Positions 1 to 7,734 of a stretch of 39,258 nt of DNA are shown piece after piece. The position numbers and the translations under genes are program-made. The notes beneath the pieces are model-generated. The model did no database searches, was not told the origin of the DNA, and saw only the letters and a list, made by a program, of their open reading frames with translations. The stretch is from Pseudomonadota bacterium (GTDB lineage Bacteria; Desulfobacterota; Desulfobacteria; Desulfobacterales; RPRI01), in the NCBI GenBank assembly GCA_018823005.1, contig JAHJJB010000177.1:1-39258 (forward strand), in the 5' to 3' direction. Position 1 is the stretch's first letter; the number at the start of each line of letters is the position of its first letter.

Positions 1-393
1 AAAGCCGATGAGCAGGCCGGTCACTTTTTGAGGAGTCATTTTATCGTCGTGAAGCCATAAGTGTGAAATGCCGATTGTGAATAGCGGGACTGTGGCATTC
101 AGAACAGACGCCACTGCCGAGTCGATTGTCTGCTCGCCCCATGAGATGAGGAAGATTGGAATGGCAAGGCTTGTGGGTCCGATTATGGCAAAGTTGGCCA
201 GAGTCTTTAAATCGGTCGGCCATTCCGATTTTAGATAGAGTGCAATTGCCCCTGCCGTAACAGCCCCGAATAACACACGAAAGGCAACCAGTGATGTTGG
301 ACCGATTTCCTGCACCCCGATTTTGATCCAGAGAAATGATGAACTCCATATGAGGCCGAGGGTGATGAAGGCGATCCAGTGTTTTGTTTTCAA
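1..393 (-). CDS. EamA/DMT-family inner-membrane permease, N-terminal part (runs off left edge)
   Basis: Reading the minus strand from a TTG at 393-391 gives 131 uninterrupted codons to the window edge. A GGAG ribosome binding site lies about 4 bases upstream of the TTG. The protein starts MKTKHWIAFITLGLIWSSSF and continues with alternating hydrophobic helices. These include a GLIWSSSFLWIKIG first helix, a VAFRVLFGAVTAG helix, and the typical EamA helix SVLNATVPLFTIGIS, followed by KVTGLLIGF at the edge. This is the pattern of the 10-TM drug/metabolite exporter family, of which roughly the first four or five helices are present. The start is not ATG, so it is easily missed. The substrate is unknown. 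It is divergent from the biosynthetic locus and probably unrelated to it. Confidence 0.85.
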   Translation of the reverse strand, partial: MKTKHWIAFITLGLIWSSSFLWIKIGVQEIGPTSLVAFRVLFGAVTAGAIALYLKSEWPTDLKTLANFAIIGPTSLAIPIFLISWGEQTIDSAVASVLNATVPLFTIGISHLWLHDDKMTPQKVTGLLIGF

Positions 394-870
394 TTTGCTC
401 CAATTCGTCACAGTAAGTTTTTTTTGAGGTGGAACAGCTATCACAGTTTAAATCATGAGGCAAGGCAAAGAAATCTCTGTTCAAGTTCTCTGTTAGCTCA
501 ATATAAAACTCCCTTTTATACACCTGTTTTTCTTGCTCACTTGAACCCACGGCCCCTTGACCCCTATCCCTTTAAAATTCATTGACAAATCAGGTGCTTT
601 ATGGTTCTTTAAGTTCGCATTTCGACAGTCCAATCAAAATTCCCATGCGTCCCGCAGGACGTATTATATATATGGATCAGTTCGTTAAATAGAGATTATT
701 ATTTATCATCGCCATAAAGGCGGGTTATACGTGCCGAAAATGGAATTTCGCCAACACACCCTGAAGCAGAGCAAAATGCCTGCGTTTTTATAAATCAAAT
801 CAGAATTGAGCATGGCGTCTGGACTTTGGCGCAAAGAGATCTCAATGTTTCGGGATACTGGAGGTGGTGG
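394..870. other. Intergenic stretch without a convincing gene
   Basis: No reading frame here has a recognisable product. The stretch contains short degenerate repeats of the type ttgaaccc/ttgacccc around 541-570 and the left arm of an imperfect inverted repeat (617-651). It also has a small CGTCC/GGACG hairpin at 648-661 followed by an AT-only run. A frame open into the ORF6N gene (from a TTG at 826) adds about 15 residues to that protein, but it lacks a ribosome binding site and is not part of the family domain. Confidence 0.6.
617..651 (+). repeat. Left arm of an imperfect inverted repeat flanking the ORF6N gene
   Basis: GCATTTCGACAGTCCA at 617-632 is the exact reverse complement of 1689-1704. 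After about 11 poorly matching bases, CATGCGTC at 644-651 is again the exact complement of GACGCATG at 1669-1676. The two arms therefore pair over roughly 35 bases with a mismatched middle and enclose about 1.0 kb. They may be the ends of a small mobile or formerly mobile unit. No transposase is recognisable inside. Confidence 0.6.
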
Positions 871-1428
871 ATGAAGGTGAATAAAACAAAAGCATTGATA
901 TCCGATGATCTCATTGAAACAAAAATTTTCCAGATTCGCGGACAGAAGGTAATGCTGAGCCTGCACCTTTCAGAGCTATATGATGTGGAAACAAAGGCCC
1001 TGATCCAAGCAGTAAAAAGAAACAGAGAGCGGTTTCCTGAAGATTTTATGTTTCAGCTTACAAATCAGGAATTTATAAACTTGAAGTCACAAATTGTGAC
1101 TTCAAGTTGGGGTGGAATCCGCCGCGCTAATCCATATGCGTTCACTGAACAGGGCGTCGCAATGCTTTCAAGTGTCCTTAACAGTAAACGCGCCATTCAG
1201 GTAAACATTCAGATCATGAGAGCCTTTACCCAACTCCGGCAGATGTTGACAACTCATAAAGACCTGAAGAAACAGATTGAGGCAATGGAGGAAAAATACG
1301 ACCAGCAGTTCCAAATTGTATTCGAGGCTATCAAACAACTTTTAGAAACTGACTCAAAACCAAGGAAACAGATAGGTTTCACCGTTAAAGAGAAACAAAG
1401 GATTTATGGTAGGTTAAAACGCAAATAA
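871..1428 (+). CDS. ORF6N (KilA-N-like) domain protein
   Basis: The 185-residue protein carries an ORF6N domain over about residues 12-100. It has the family signatures VMLSLHLSELYDVETKALIQAVKRN, RFPEDFMFQLT and the conserved SSWGGIRRANPYAFTEQGVAMLSSVL (each read as shorter segments). A charged, probably coiled-coil C-terminal segment follows at about 120-160. ATG 871 was chosen because GGAGG at 860-864 sits six bases upstream; the frame continues upstream without a better start. ORF6N proteins are common in phages and mobile elements and are usually regarded as DNA-binding or antirepressor-like. The gene stands alone between inverted repeats and near gene scraps, which fits an accessory islet. 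Its molecular role here is unknown. Confidence 0.85.
   Translation: MKVNKTKALISDDLIETKIFQIRGQKVMLSLHLSELYDVETKALIQAVKRNRERFPEDFMFQLTNQEFINLKSQIVTSSWGGIRRANPYAFTEQGVAMLSSVLNSKRAIQVNIQIMRAFTQLRQMLTTHKDLKKQIEAMEEKYDQQFQIVFEAIKQLLETDSKPRKQIGFTVKEKQRIYGRLKRK
1080..1106 (+). repeat. 27-bp perfect palindrome inside the ORF6N gene
   Basis: CTTGAAGTCACAA at 1080-1092 is followed by a single A and then by its exact reverse complement TTGTGACTTCAAG at 1094-1106. It encodes the LKSQIVTSS segment just before the conserved WGG of the ORF6N domain. It could be a binding site, a hairpin in the mRNA, or a by-product of the conserved protein sequence. Confidence 0.85.
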
Positions 1429-1668
1429 AATACAGACTGTTGCACGTGATATGAATTCTCTGGGCGTGAACAGAACTTTGTTACTGCTGGACCAGATAAG
1501 CTTGCGGAGCGGGCTGCTCCACTATTCATGCTTTGCAAGAGGGGTAATGGGGACATCCCATGAAATTATGCGTTTTCTATATTTTTAAAGTATATTATGG
1601 AAAGAGCATGCCAAGACAATCAAGGGAAAGTATAGGGGGACATCTATTTTATATGAAACGTTAAACAT

Positions 1669-1704
1669 GACGCATGAAAAATTAAGGATGGACTGTCGAA
1701 ATGC
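1669..1704 (-). repeat. Right arm of the imperfect inverted repeat flanking the ORF6N gene
   Basis: The outer 16 bases (1689-1704, TGGACTGTCGAAATGC) are the exact reverse complement of 617-632, and GACGCATG at 1669-1676 pairs with 644-651. See the left arm. Confidence 0.6.
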
Positions 1705-1748
1705 GGGCTCAAACAATCATATTTATCTGATTTATCATCGGATTTTAG

Positions 1749-1850
1749 GTGGTTGCCAATCTGCCCGGTGAGCTTGAGGATGGAATAGCCTTAACCGATG
1801 AATTTGCCCCTGTTGAACATTATCTGCTTGAAGTGATTCAAGATTTCTGA
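1749..1850 (+). pseudogene. C-terminal remnant of a spermidine-synthase-like protein
   Basis: The frame beginning at 1749, directly after an in-frame TAG, reads VVANLPGELEDGIALTDEFA and then PVEHYLLEVIQDF before TGA at 1848-1850. The LTDEFAPVE block is the typical C-terminal signature of spermidine-synthase-like (often fused MFS/spermidine synthase) proteins. Only about 33 codons remain and nothing upstream continues the gene, so this is a decayed end fragment. The identification rests on that one motif. Confidence 0.5.
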
Positions 1851-1954
1851 AAAATCAGGTTGTAAAAGACAATTTCCATGACTGCCAATAAGAATTTATT
1901 ACAACTTCCTGTAATATCAAGCCAAATCCATATCGAAGCCTCATTAAAAATCTA

Positions 1955-1983
1955 TTGACGATACTCTCAATAACTTATAGTAA
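1955..1983 (+). promoter_or_regulatory. Putative promoter of the biosynthetic locus
   Basis: TTGACG at 1955-1960 is followed after 15-17 bases by TATAGT (1976-1981) or TAGTAA (1978-1983), about 35 bases before the first gene. The -35 box is good but the spacing to the best -10 box is short, so this is tentative. Confidence 0.35.
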
Positions 1984-2016
1984 ATATAGTTCCAAAAGGG
2001 GAAAGGATTATCGGAC

Positions 2017-2751
2017 ATGAACGGCAAAGCAGGAAAAACAGCGCTTGTCATTGGAGGCAGCCGGGGGATCGGGCGGGCCATAGCCCTTCGTCTTGCCCGG
2101 TCAGGATTAGATATATGGCTGACTTATCAGGGAAATCATTCTGCCGCAAGCGAGGTTAAATCCGAAATAGAAAAAAAAGGCGTTAAATGTGAGACAATAT
2201 CTTTTGATATCTCAAATTACGATGCCACTAAAGCCGCTCTTGAAAAAAGGGCTGATGAACACCCTCCCCATATTGTGGTATATAATGCCGGCATAGCCAA
2301 AGATAACCTTCTGATATGGATGACAAAAGAGGAATGGGAATCGGTTATTTCCGTTAATCTTACCGGATTCTATAATGTCATTAATGCTGTTCTTTTTCCC
2401 ATGCTGCGGGAAAAAAGAGGCCGTATCGTTGTAGTTTCATCCGCTTCAGGCCAGACCGGGCAGGCAGGACAGGTCAACTACTCGGCCTCAAAAGCAGGTT
2501 TGATAGGAGCAGTAAAGGCTCTCGCAAGGGAAATCGGGAAGAAAAACATTCTTGTCAATGCTGTGGCACCGGGACTCATAGAGACGGATATGACCGCATC
2601 TCTTAAAAATGATAACCTTCTGCCTCTTATTCCCTTAAAAAGAATTGGAAGCCCGGAAGATGTGGCTTCTGTTGTAAATTTCCTTTGCACCGAGGAGAAT
2701 ATGTATATTCACGGACAGGTTATAGGCATTAATGGTGGTCTTGTGATATAA
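2017..2751 (+). CDS. FabG-like 3-oxoacyl-ACP reductase (SDR family)
   Basis: This 244-residue short-chain dehydrogenase has the size of FabG. It shows the N-terminal NADPH-binding motif GGSRGIG (about residues 13-19), the NAG motif (about 90-92), and the catalytic Ser-Tyr-Lys set in SSASG...YSASK (about 140-157). PG and NGG elements occur near the C-terminus. Such an enzyme reduces ACP-bound 3-ketoacyl intermediates to 3-hydroxyacyl chains in the cytoplasm. It is the first gene of the locus and corresponds to the reductase (ApeQ-type) of aryl polyene clusters. Its likely partners are the three ketosynthases, the ACPs and the dehydratases downstream. ATG 2017 has an AGGGGAAAGGA-type ribosome binding site. 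The exact acyl substrate cannot be deduced. Confidence 0.93.
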   Translation: MNGKAGKTALVIGGSRGIGRAIALRLARSGLDIWLTYQGNHSAASEVKSEIEKKGVKCETISFDISNYDATKAALEKRADEHPPHIVVYNAGIAKDNLLIWMTKEEWESVISVNLTGFYNVINAVLFPMLREKRGRIVVVSSASGQTGQAGQVNYSASKAGLIGAVKALAREIGKKNILVNAVAPGLIETDMTASLKNDNLLPLIPLKRIGSPEDVASVVNFLCTEENMYIHGQVIGINGGLVI

Positions 2752-2841
2752 AGATATTTTTTGGATGCAGGAAACAGGCAGGTAAAAATCCGGACTTTTT
2801 ATTACGCAAACATATTTTAAAAAAACTATGGCAGATCTTAA

Positions 2842-4347
2842 ATGAAAAAATATGACGATATTGTTGTAGGAAGCGGTATAAGCGGAATGACCCTGGCCCT
2901 TCTCCTTGGCATGAACGGTCATTCTGTGCTGCTTCTCGAAAAAAACAGGAATATCGGCGGATGCATGACCCGTTTTTACAAACAGGGAATACCGTTTGAT
3001 ACAGGTTTTCACTTTACAGGCGGTTTTTACAAAAACGGAATTTTAAATGATATGCTGAATGTTCTCGGGATAAGCGATCAGATTCAGCCATTATTCATAA
3101 CCGGTGAAGAAGGAAACAGGCTTATATTTGAACAGGAAAATGCTGCTTACGATTTCCCTTTCGGTTTTACTGAAATTATTGCCAAAATGAAGAGTTACTT
3201 TCCGGGAGAGCAGAATGGTATCGACAGGTATTTTGAAATGCTTTTGGATGTCTGTAACAAAACAGTGGCAATGGACCTGCGCAACCTCTCCCTTGCCCAG
3301 GACTCGATAGATGAAGATTATATCAGCCTGGATGATGTGCTGAACAAGCTTACACAAAACAGCATGCTGAAAGGACTCCTTTCAAAATACAGCATGTGTT
3401 ACGGAGTAAAGCCTTCCGAAATTTCTTTTGCCAATCACAGCAGGGTAAGTTTCGGTCTGTATGAATCGGTCGCAAGGGTGAAAGACGGGGGCGACGCTTT
3501 CATCAGGGCTTTTAAAAAGCGATTCGGCGGGTATGACATCGACATCCGCTGCCAAAGCTATATAGTTGAATGTTCAGATATAACAAACAATATTGTAGGA
3601 CGGTTCGTCTTGAACACGGGTGAAGAGGTTTTTGCCGACCGGTGCACTTTTACCATTCATCCGAAGGCTGTTCTGGACGTTCTTCCCAAAAAATATCTCT
3701 CAAAGGCTTTTATCGACAGGGTGAGTGCCTTCGAACCGACACCCGGTTTCTTTACCGTATTCGGAATCCTGGAAAACAACAAACAGCCCGGCGATGACCT
3801 CGATCCGACAATTCTCTCCCTGTTTCCGACAGCCGATATCAATAAGCTTATGGACCCGTCTTATACGGGAGATTCGGCATTGGTTATACTCAAAAACATG
3901 GATGAGGTAAATGGAAATACCCGCATTGTTCTGACCGCTCTTGAGCTCTCTTTTTCCGAACATGTCAGGCAGTGGCATGATTCAAAATCGGGAGCCCGGC
4001 CGGAAGGGTATATTGAGTACAAGAAAGAACGGACTGAAAGCATCAAAAACAGAATATTAAATGTATATCCTGAATACAAAAACTCGCTTAAGATAGTAGA
4101 CTCGGCATCTATTTTAACTTTCAGGGATTATCTCAATGCACCATTCGGGTCAGCGTACGGTATAAAACAGAAAATCGGTCAGTTTAATCTTTTTGGAAAA
4201 CTTCCCCTGCGAAACTTATATGCCGCCGGACAAAGCTCGGTGCTTCCGGGAATAGTCGGTGCAATGCTTTCTTCTTTCATTATAGGACGTGTTATTGCGG
4301 GCAGGGACAGTTACCTTGACTTCATAAAAGAGAGGTTGGACTCTTGA
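2842..4347 (+). CDS. CrtI/phytoene-desaturase-like FAD oxidoreductase
   Basis: The 501-residue protein opens with a Rossmann FAD-binding motif, DDIVVGSGISGM (GSGISG at 10-15), then LLLEKNRNIGGCM. It ends with the family signature NLYAAGQSSVLPGIVGAMLSS, which closes the FAD site. This architecture is that of carotenoid desaturases/isomerases and retinol saturases (CrtI, CrtO, CrtISO, RetSat), which act on conjugated polyenes. Near FabG, ketosynthases and ACPs it probably desaturates, saturates or isomerises a polyene-like chain; that role is inferred. Carotenoid backbone genes such as phytoene synthase are not seen. Its end overlaps the next start by TTGA, so the two genes are translationally coupled. 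A second, divergent member lies at 31496-33064. Confidence 0.88.
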   Translation: MKKYDDIVVGSGISGMTLALLLGMNGHSVLLLEKNRNIGGCMTRFYKQGIPFDTGFHFTGGFYKNGILNDMLNVLGISDQIQPLFITGEEGNRLIFEQENAAYDFPFGFTEIIAKMKSYFPGEQNGIDRYFEMLLDVCNKTVAMDLRNLSLAQDSIDEDYISLDDVLNKLTQNSMLKGLLSKYSMCYGVKPSEISFANHSRVSFGLYESVARVKDGGDAFIRAFKKRFGGYDIDIRCQSYIVECSDITNNIVGRFVLNTGEEVFADRCTFTIHPKAVLDVLPKKYLSKAFIDRVSAFEPTPGFFTVFGILENNKQPGDDLDPTILSLFPTADINKLMDPSYTGDSALVILKNMDEVNGNTRIVLTALELSFSEHVRQWHDSKSGARPEGYIEYKKERTESIKNRILNVYPEYKNSLKIVDSASILTFRDYLNAPFGSAYGIKQKIGQFNLFGKLPLRNLYAAGQSSVLPGIVGAMLSSFIIGRVIAGRDSYLDFIKERLDS

Positions 4348-5567
4348 AAAGGGTTGTTATTACAGGTTTAGGGGCTGTTTCTCCTCTTGGGGCTGACGTT
4401 CCTGCCCTGATTCAGGGAATTGAAGAAGGAAAAAGCGCCGTCAGGTACATGGACGGATGGAATCAGTATACCGGATTAAGAAGCCTTGTGGGCGCTCCGG
4501 CAGTGATTGTTAATGAAAAATCGATTCCCCGCACCAGCAGGAGATCGATGGGAAGAATGAGCATCTTTTCCGTTCAGGCCGCTGACGAGGCTCTGGCCGA
4601 TTCAGGCATAAACCGTGAAATGATTTCATCAGGCGGAATCGGATGTGTAGTTGGCTCAACAATGGGAAGCGCCAAAAGCCTCAATGAGGTTTTTGAATTA
4701 ATGCTCCCGGAAAAAGACTTGAGCTGTCTGCCCTCAATGAAGTTTTTCCAGTGTGTTTCCCACACTGCAGCAATGAATGTGGCTCAATATCTTGGACTGA
4801 CAGGTTATGTCATGGCAACATCAGCGGCCTGTGCTTCCGGCCTGCAGGCAATCGGAGCCGGATATGACCTCATCAGGCTTGGGAAGCAGGAAGCCATGCT
4901 GTGCGGCGGAGCAGAGGAGCTCCATCCTACAGTTACCGGCTCCTTTGATATCCTTTTTGCGACATCAGCGAACTTTAATCATGAGCCGGAAAAAACACCG
5001 CGCCCTTTTGATGCGAAAAGAGACGGCCTTGTGTGTGGGGAAGGAAGCGGCATACTTCTCCTGGAAGAATATGAACATGCCGTAAAACGAAAAGCCAGGA
5101 TATATGCTGAAATAATCGGATACCACACATGTGGAAGCGGAGTTCATGTGAGCCAGTCAAATAAAGATTCGATGGTCGGGTGCTTCAGGTATGCACTGGA
5201 AGATGCCGGTATCCGCCCGGAAGATGTTGATTACATAAATGCACATGCAACAGCGACAATACACGGAGACAAGGAAGAAGCCGAAGCCATCCGGGAGGTT
5301 TTTGGCGATTCAGTTCCGGTCAACAGCCTGAAAGGATACATCGGGCACACATTGGGAGCATCCGGTTCTATTGAACTGATAGCATCCCTCATCATGATGG
5401 ATAAGGGATGCATATATCCGACCCTGAATCTTGAATCGGTAAGCCATGACTGTGAAGGCATTTACCACGTTATGAACAAATTAGATAAAGAAATCAGGGT
5501 ATTGTTTAAAAACTGTTTCGCCTTTGGCGGAATAAATGCCTCGATTGTTTGCAAAAAAATTATATGA
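4344..5567 (+). CDS. FabF-like beta-ketoacyl-ACP synthase 1
   Basis: This 407-residue condensing enzyme of FabF size has a complete catalytic set. The nucleophile is Cys163 in TSAACASG. His301 lies in NAHATATIHGD, where the usual HGTGT is altered to HATAT. Lys330 and His335 lie in KGYIGHTLGASG, and the C-terminal FAFGG loop is present. It should catalyse decarboxylative condensation of malonyl-ACP with an acyl chain. The start is a TTG overlapping the upstream stop by one base set (TTGA), preceded by GAGAGG. It is followed 30 bases later by an ACP gene, its likely carrier partner. It resembles the ketosynthases of aryl polyene and ladderane-type clusters rather than a lone housekeeping fabF; this is a context judgement. 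Confidence 0.93.
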   Translation: MKRVVITGLGAVSPLGADVPALIQGIEEGKSAVRYMDGWNQYTGLRSLVGAPAVIVNEKSIPRTSRRSMGRMSIFSVQAADEALADSGINREMISSGGIGCVVGSTMGSAKSLNEVFELMLPEKDLSCLPSMKFFQCVSHTAAMNVAQYLGLTGYVMATSAACASGLQAIGAGYDLIRLGKQEAMLCGGAEELHPTVTGSFDILFATSANFNHEPEKTPRPFDAKRDGLVCGEGSGILLLEEYEHAVKRKARIYAEIIGYHTCGSGVHVSQSNKDSMVGCFRYALEDAGIRPEDVDYINAHATATIHGDKEEAEAIREVFGDSVPVNSLKGYIGHTLGASGSIELIASLIMMDKGCIYPTLNLESVSHDCEGIYHVMNKLDKEIRVLFKNCFAFGGINASIVCKKII

Positions 5568-5597
5568 AAGTAAAAAACAATTAAGACGGGATATAAA

Positions 5598-5864
5598 ATG
5601 ACAGAGCAGGAAATCATTACACTATCGAATCAGGTTTTTGAAGAATCGTTTGAAATAGAAAAAGAAAAATTAAAGCCGGAGATGAATATTTTTCTGGATC
5701 TCGGACTTGACAGTCTCGATATAGTTGACCTTGTGGTCGCCCTGCAGGAAAAGTTCGGCGTAAAAATAAGAAACGATGACAGGATCAAGAATATACGGAC
5801 GCTTGGGGACATATACAAATTTATCCTCTCATTGAAAGCAGAAGGGGCGTCATCTTCACTTTAG
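5598..5864 (+). CDS. Acyl carrier protein 1
   Basis: An 88-residue acidic protein with the phosphopantetheine attachment motif LGLDSLDIVDLV (Ser39), flanked by the usual four-helix ACP pattern. It would be activated by a 4'-phosphopantetheinyl transferase, which is not encoded in the window. It lies directly behind ketosynthase 1 and eight bases before an acyltransferase gene, so it probably carries the growing chain and may hand it to that acyltransferase. It is one of three ACPs in the locus. Confidence 0.95.
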   Translation: MTEQEIITLSNQVFEESFEIEKEKLKPEMNIFLDLGLDSLDIVDLVVALQEKFGVKIRNDDRIKNIRTLGDIYKFILSLKAEGASSSL

Positions 5865-5872
5865 CATCAGAA

Positions 5873-6634
5873 ATGAAAGAAACTTTGAAACTGATATGTT
5901 TTAACTTTATTTTTTATATTCTCTTTCTTCTTTTTTCAATTATCGGAATTCCGGTTTTTTCAGCAATTGTAGCTTTCCAGGCCATCTTTATCTCTCACCG
6001 GAATGGCATGAAAAAATTCCGCAGAGCCATTGCCTGGTACGGGCTGGGTGTTATCAAGGTTCTTCCATTCCCTTTCGTTCGTGTATTTTATAAAAATCTT
6101 GATACCACAGCCGAAAAAGGCCCTTTTATATTTGTCTGCAACCACAGATCTGCCTCCGACCCGTTTTTAATGGCCTGTCTTCCGTATGAGCTCGTGCAGA
6201 TTGTAAATATATGGCCTTTTAAACTCCCTGTTCTTGGTTTTATGGCAAGAGCTGCAGGATATTTGAGCGTAAGAGAATTGCCTTTTGAGGAATTCTCTAA
6301 AAAAACAACAGATCTACTACATGAAGGAGTTTCAATTGTCGCTTTTCCCGAAGGGACCCGCTCGGCAGACGGATCTCTGGGTCAGTTTCACAGCTCGATT
6401 TTCAGGGTGGCTTTGAGCTCGGGATACCCTATTTCACCCATATGTATTACCGGAAATGAAAATATCCCGGCAAGAGGAACTCTCCTGCTGAAGCCTGGAA
6501 CAATAAAAATACACAAACTTCCTCATTTAAAGTTCGAGGATTATAAAAACCTGACCCCTTTCAAATTAAAAAACAGTGTCCGTCAGATAATTGCTGAAGG
6601 GATCGAGGTCATGAAGGGAAAAAAGAGTCTGTGA
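5873..6634 (+). CDS. PlsC-like 1-acylglycerol-3-phosphate-type acyltransferase
   Basis: A 253-residue membrane-associated acyltransferase. An N-terminal hydrophobic segment (about 8-42) is followed by the HX4D catalytic motif NHRSASDP (His91, Asp96) and the glycerophosphate-binding FPEGTRS motif (158-164). The family transfers an acyl chain from ACP or CoA to a glycerol-phosphate or related hydroxyl at the inner membrane. Next to an ACP it may attach the specialised chain to a lipid or sugar acceptor (inference). Its stop overlaps the next start (GTGA at 6631-6634). Aryl polyene clusters carry an acyltransferase in the same gene neighbourhood. Confidence 0.92.
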   Translation: MKETLKLICFNFIFYILFLLFSIIGIPVFSAIVAFQAIFISHRNGMKKFRRAIAWYGLGVIKVLPFPFVRVFYKNLDTTAEKGPFIFVCNHRSASDPFLMACLPYELVQIVNIWPFKLPVLGFMARAAGYLSVRELPFEEFSKKTTDLLHEGVSIVAFPEGTRSADGSLGQFHSSIFRVALSSGYPISPICITGNENIPARGTLLLKPGTIKIHKLPHLKFEDYKNLTPFKLKNSVRQIIAEGIEVMKGKKSL

Positions 6635-7725
6635 TGCACTGCAGTGACATATTCGGTTCCGGACATACTAAAGATTCAATGAATGAGTCTGTACAAAAAA
6701 CCGTGCTCCTTGCTATTGAAATAAATTTTGACTCCTGCCGGGCCTTTGGATTCTCTACGATATTCATAAATGACGGCTATTTTTCTGATACAAGGCTTAC
6801 GGAGGAAGAGCTGCGCGATGTGATTACCCAGTCAAAGGCTCTCGGTGTCAGGGAAATCGTTTTTTCAGGAAAAGAGGTTTTATCTTATACCTCCATAAAC
6901 GAACTTATATCATTTGCCCGTAATCTTGATTTAGAAACTGCTTTGTTAAAAGATGGCTATTTATGCTTAGCCACTTCCGGAAAAAATGATCCGCCATTTT
7001 GTATGCGGCACAGATTTTCCTGTGTTGTTACCTCTTACGGTTATGTATTACCCTGCCCCGGCCTTGAAATACCTTTGGGAAACGTGCGCAGTCAGAAACT
7101 TGCCGATATAATTAAAGACAGTGAAATCCTTTCTGATTTAAAGGATCCAATAAATAAAATAAAAGGCCCGTGCCGCTATTGCGAAAATATCGGAATATGC
7201 TGCGGATGCAGGGGAAGAGCTTACCTTGCAACTGGTGATTACCTTGCATCTGATCTAATGTGCATCAAAAATAAATCCGGAGAGCATGATACTGTTTCGC
7301 TGCCCCTTCCGGTTGACGGGATAATACCGCAAAAGCCGCCTATGCGCATAATAGATACTCTCGACACATTGGCTGAACGGTCAGCCTCCTGTTCTGCATT
7401 GATAAAAAAGGATATGCCGTTTATTGAAGATGACGGATCAGTTGATAATGTTGCGTATCTTGAAATGATAGCCCAGTCTATTGCCGCATTAAATGGGTTC
7501 AGGAACATGAATGAATCAGGATCCTCTCCTGAAGGATATCTGCTGGGTGCAAAAAACCTCGTAATACTGGGCAGGGCAACAGAGGGAGACCGGCTTTCCA
7601 TCATGGTTTTCAAATATGCGCGCTACGGAGGTTTTGGAATTGTCAAAGGAATCGTGTCAAAAAACAACGAAGTCCTTGCAAGGGGAGAAATCAAGGTCTG
7701 GCATAAAACAGATGAATCAGATTAA
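6631..7725 (+). CDS. Degenerate radical SAM/SPASM domain fused to an ApeP-like hotdog dehydratase domain
   Basis: The 364-residue protein joins two modules. Residues about 24-115 follow the first half of a radical SAM barrel (VLLAIEINF..., LTEEELRDVITQSKALGVREIVFSGKE). They lack the CX3CX2C cluster motif and have GKEVL in place of GGEPL, and the rest of the barrel is missing. Residues about 124-211 keep a SPASM-like cysteine set (C124, C131, C142, C181, C184, C190, C191, C193, C211, including CRYCENIGICCGCRGRAYL). Residues about 230-358 form a hotdog-fold domain (IPQKPPMRIIDTL, AYLEMIAQSIAALNG, GYLLGAKNL) like the ApeP dehydratase partner of aryl polyene clusters. It may bind auxiliary Fe-S clusters without SAM chemistry. 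The start is GTG 6631 or ATG 6634. Confidence 0.8.
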   Translation: MMHCSDIFGSGHTKDSMNESVQKTVLLAIEINFDSCRAFGFSTIFINDGYFSDTRLTEEELRDVITQSKALGVREIVFSGKEVLSYTSINELISFARNLDLETALLKDGYLCLATSGKNDPPFCMRHRFSCVVTSYGYVLPCPGLEIPLGNVRSQKLADIIKDSEILSDLKDPINKIKGPCRYCENIGICCGCRGRAYLATGDYLASDLMCIKNKSGEHDTVSLPLPVDGIIPQKPPMRIIDTLDTLAERSASCSALIKKDMPFIEDDGSVDNVAYLEMIAQSIAALNGFRNMNESGSSPEGYLLGAKNLVILGRATEGDRLSIMVFKYARYGGFGIVKGIVSKNNEVLARGEIKVWHKTDESD

Positions 7726-7734
7726 GGAGAAACA

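Larger units (their letters stand above)
1429..2016. other. Intergenic stretch with gene scraps
   Basis: Apart from the right arm of the inverted repeat and the spermidine-synthase-like tail listed separately, no complete gene is seen. A short frame at 1608-1664 begins MPRQSRESIGG and stops after 18 codons. The opening MPRQ resembles the start of REP-associated Y1 transposases, but it is too short to assign. The last 60 bases are AT-rich and hold the putative promoter of the biosynthetic locus. Confidence 0.55.

Noticed and set aside
41-550. Minus-strand 169-codon frame over the left edge
   Set aside because: Cys- and His-rich composition and no family pattern; the overlapping frame from the TTG at 393 encodes a clear EamA permease.
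1608-1664. Short frame beginning MPRQSRESIGGHLFYMKR, reminiscent of the start of REP-associated Y1 transposases
   Set aside because: Only 18 codons, no HUH motif or Tyr, and the opening residues alone are not enough to claim a transposase remnant.
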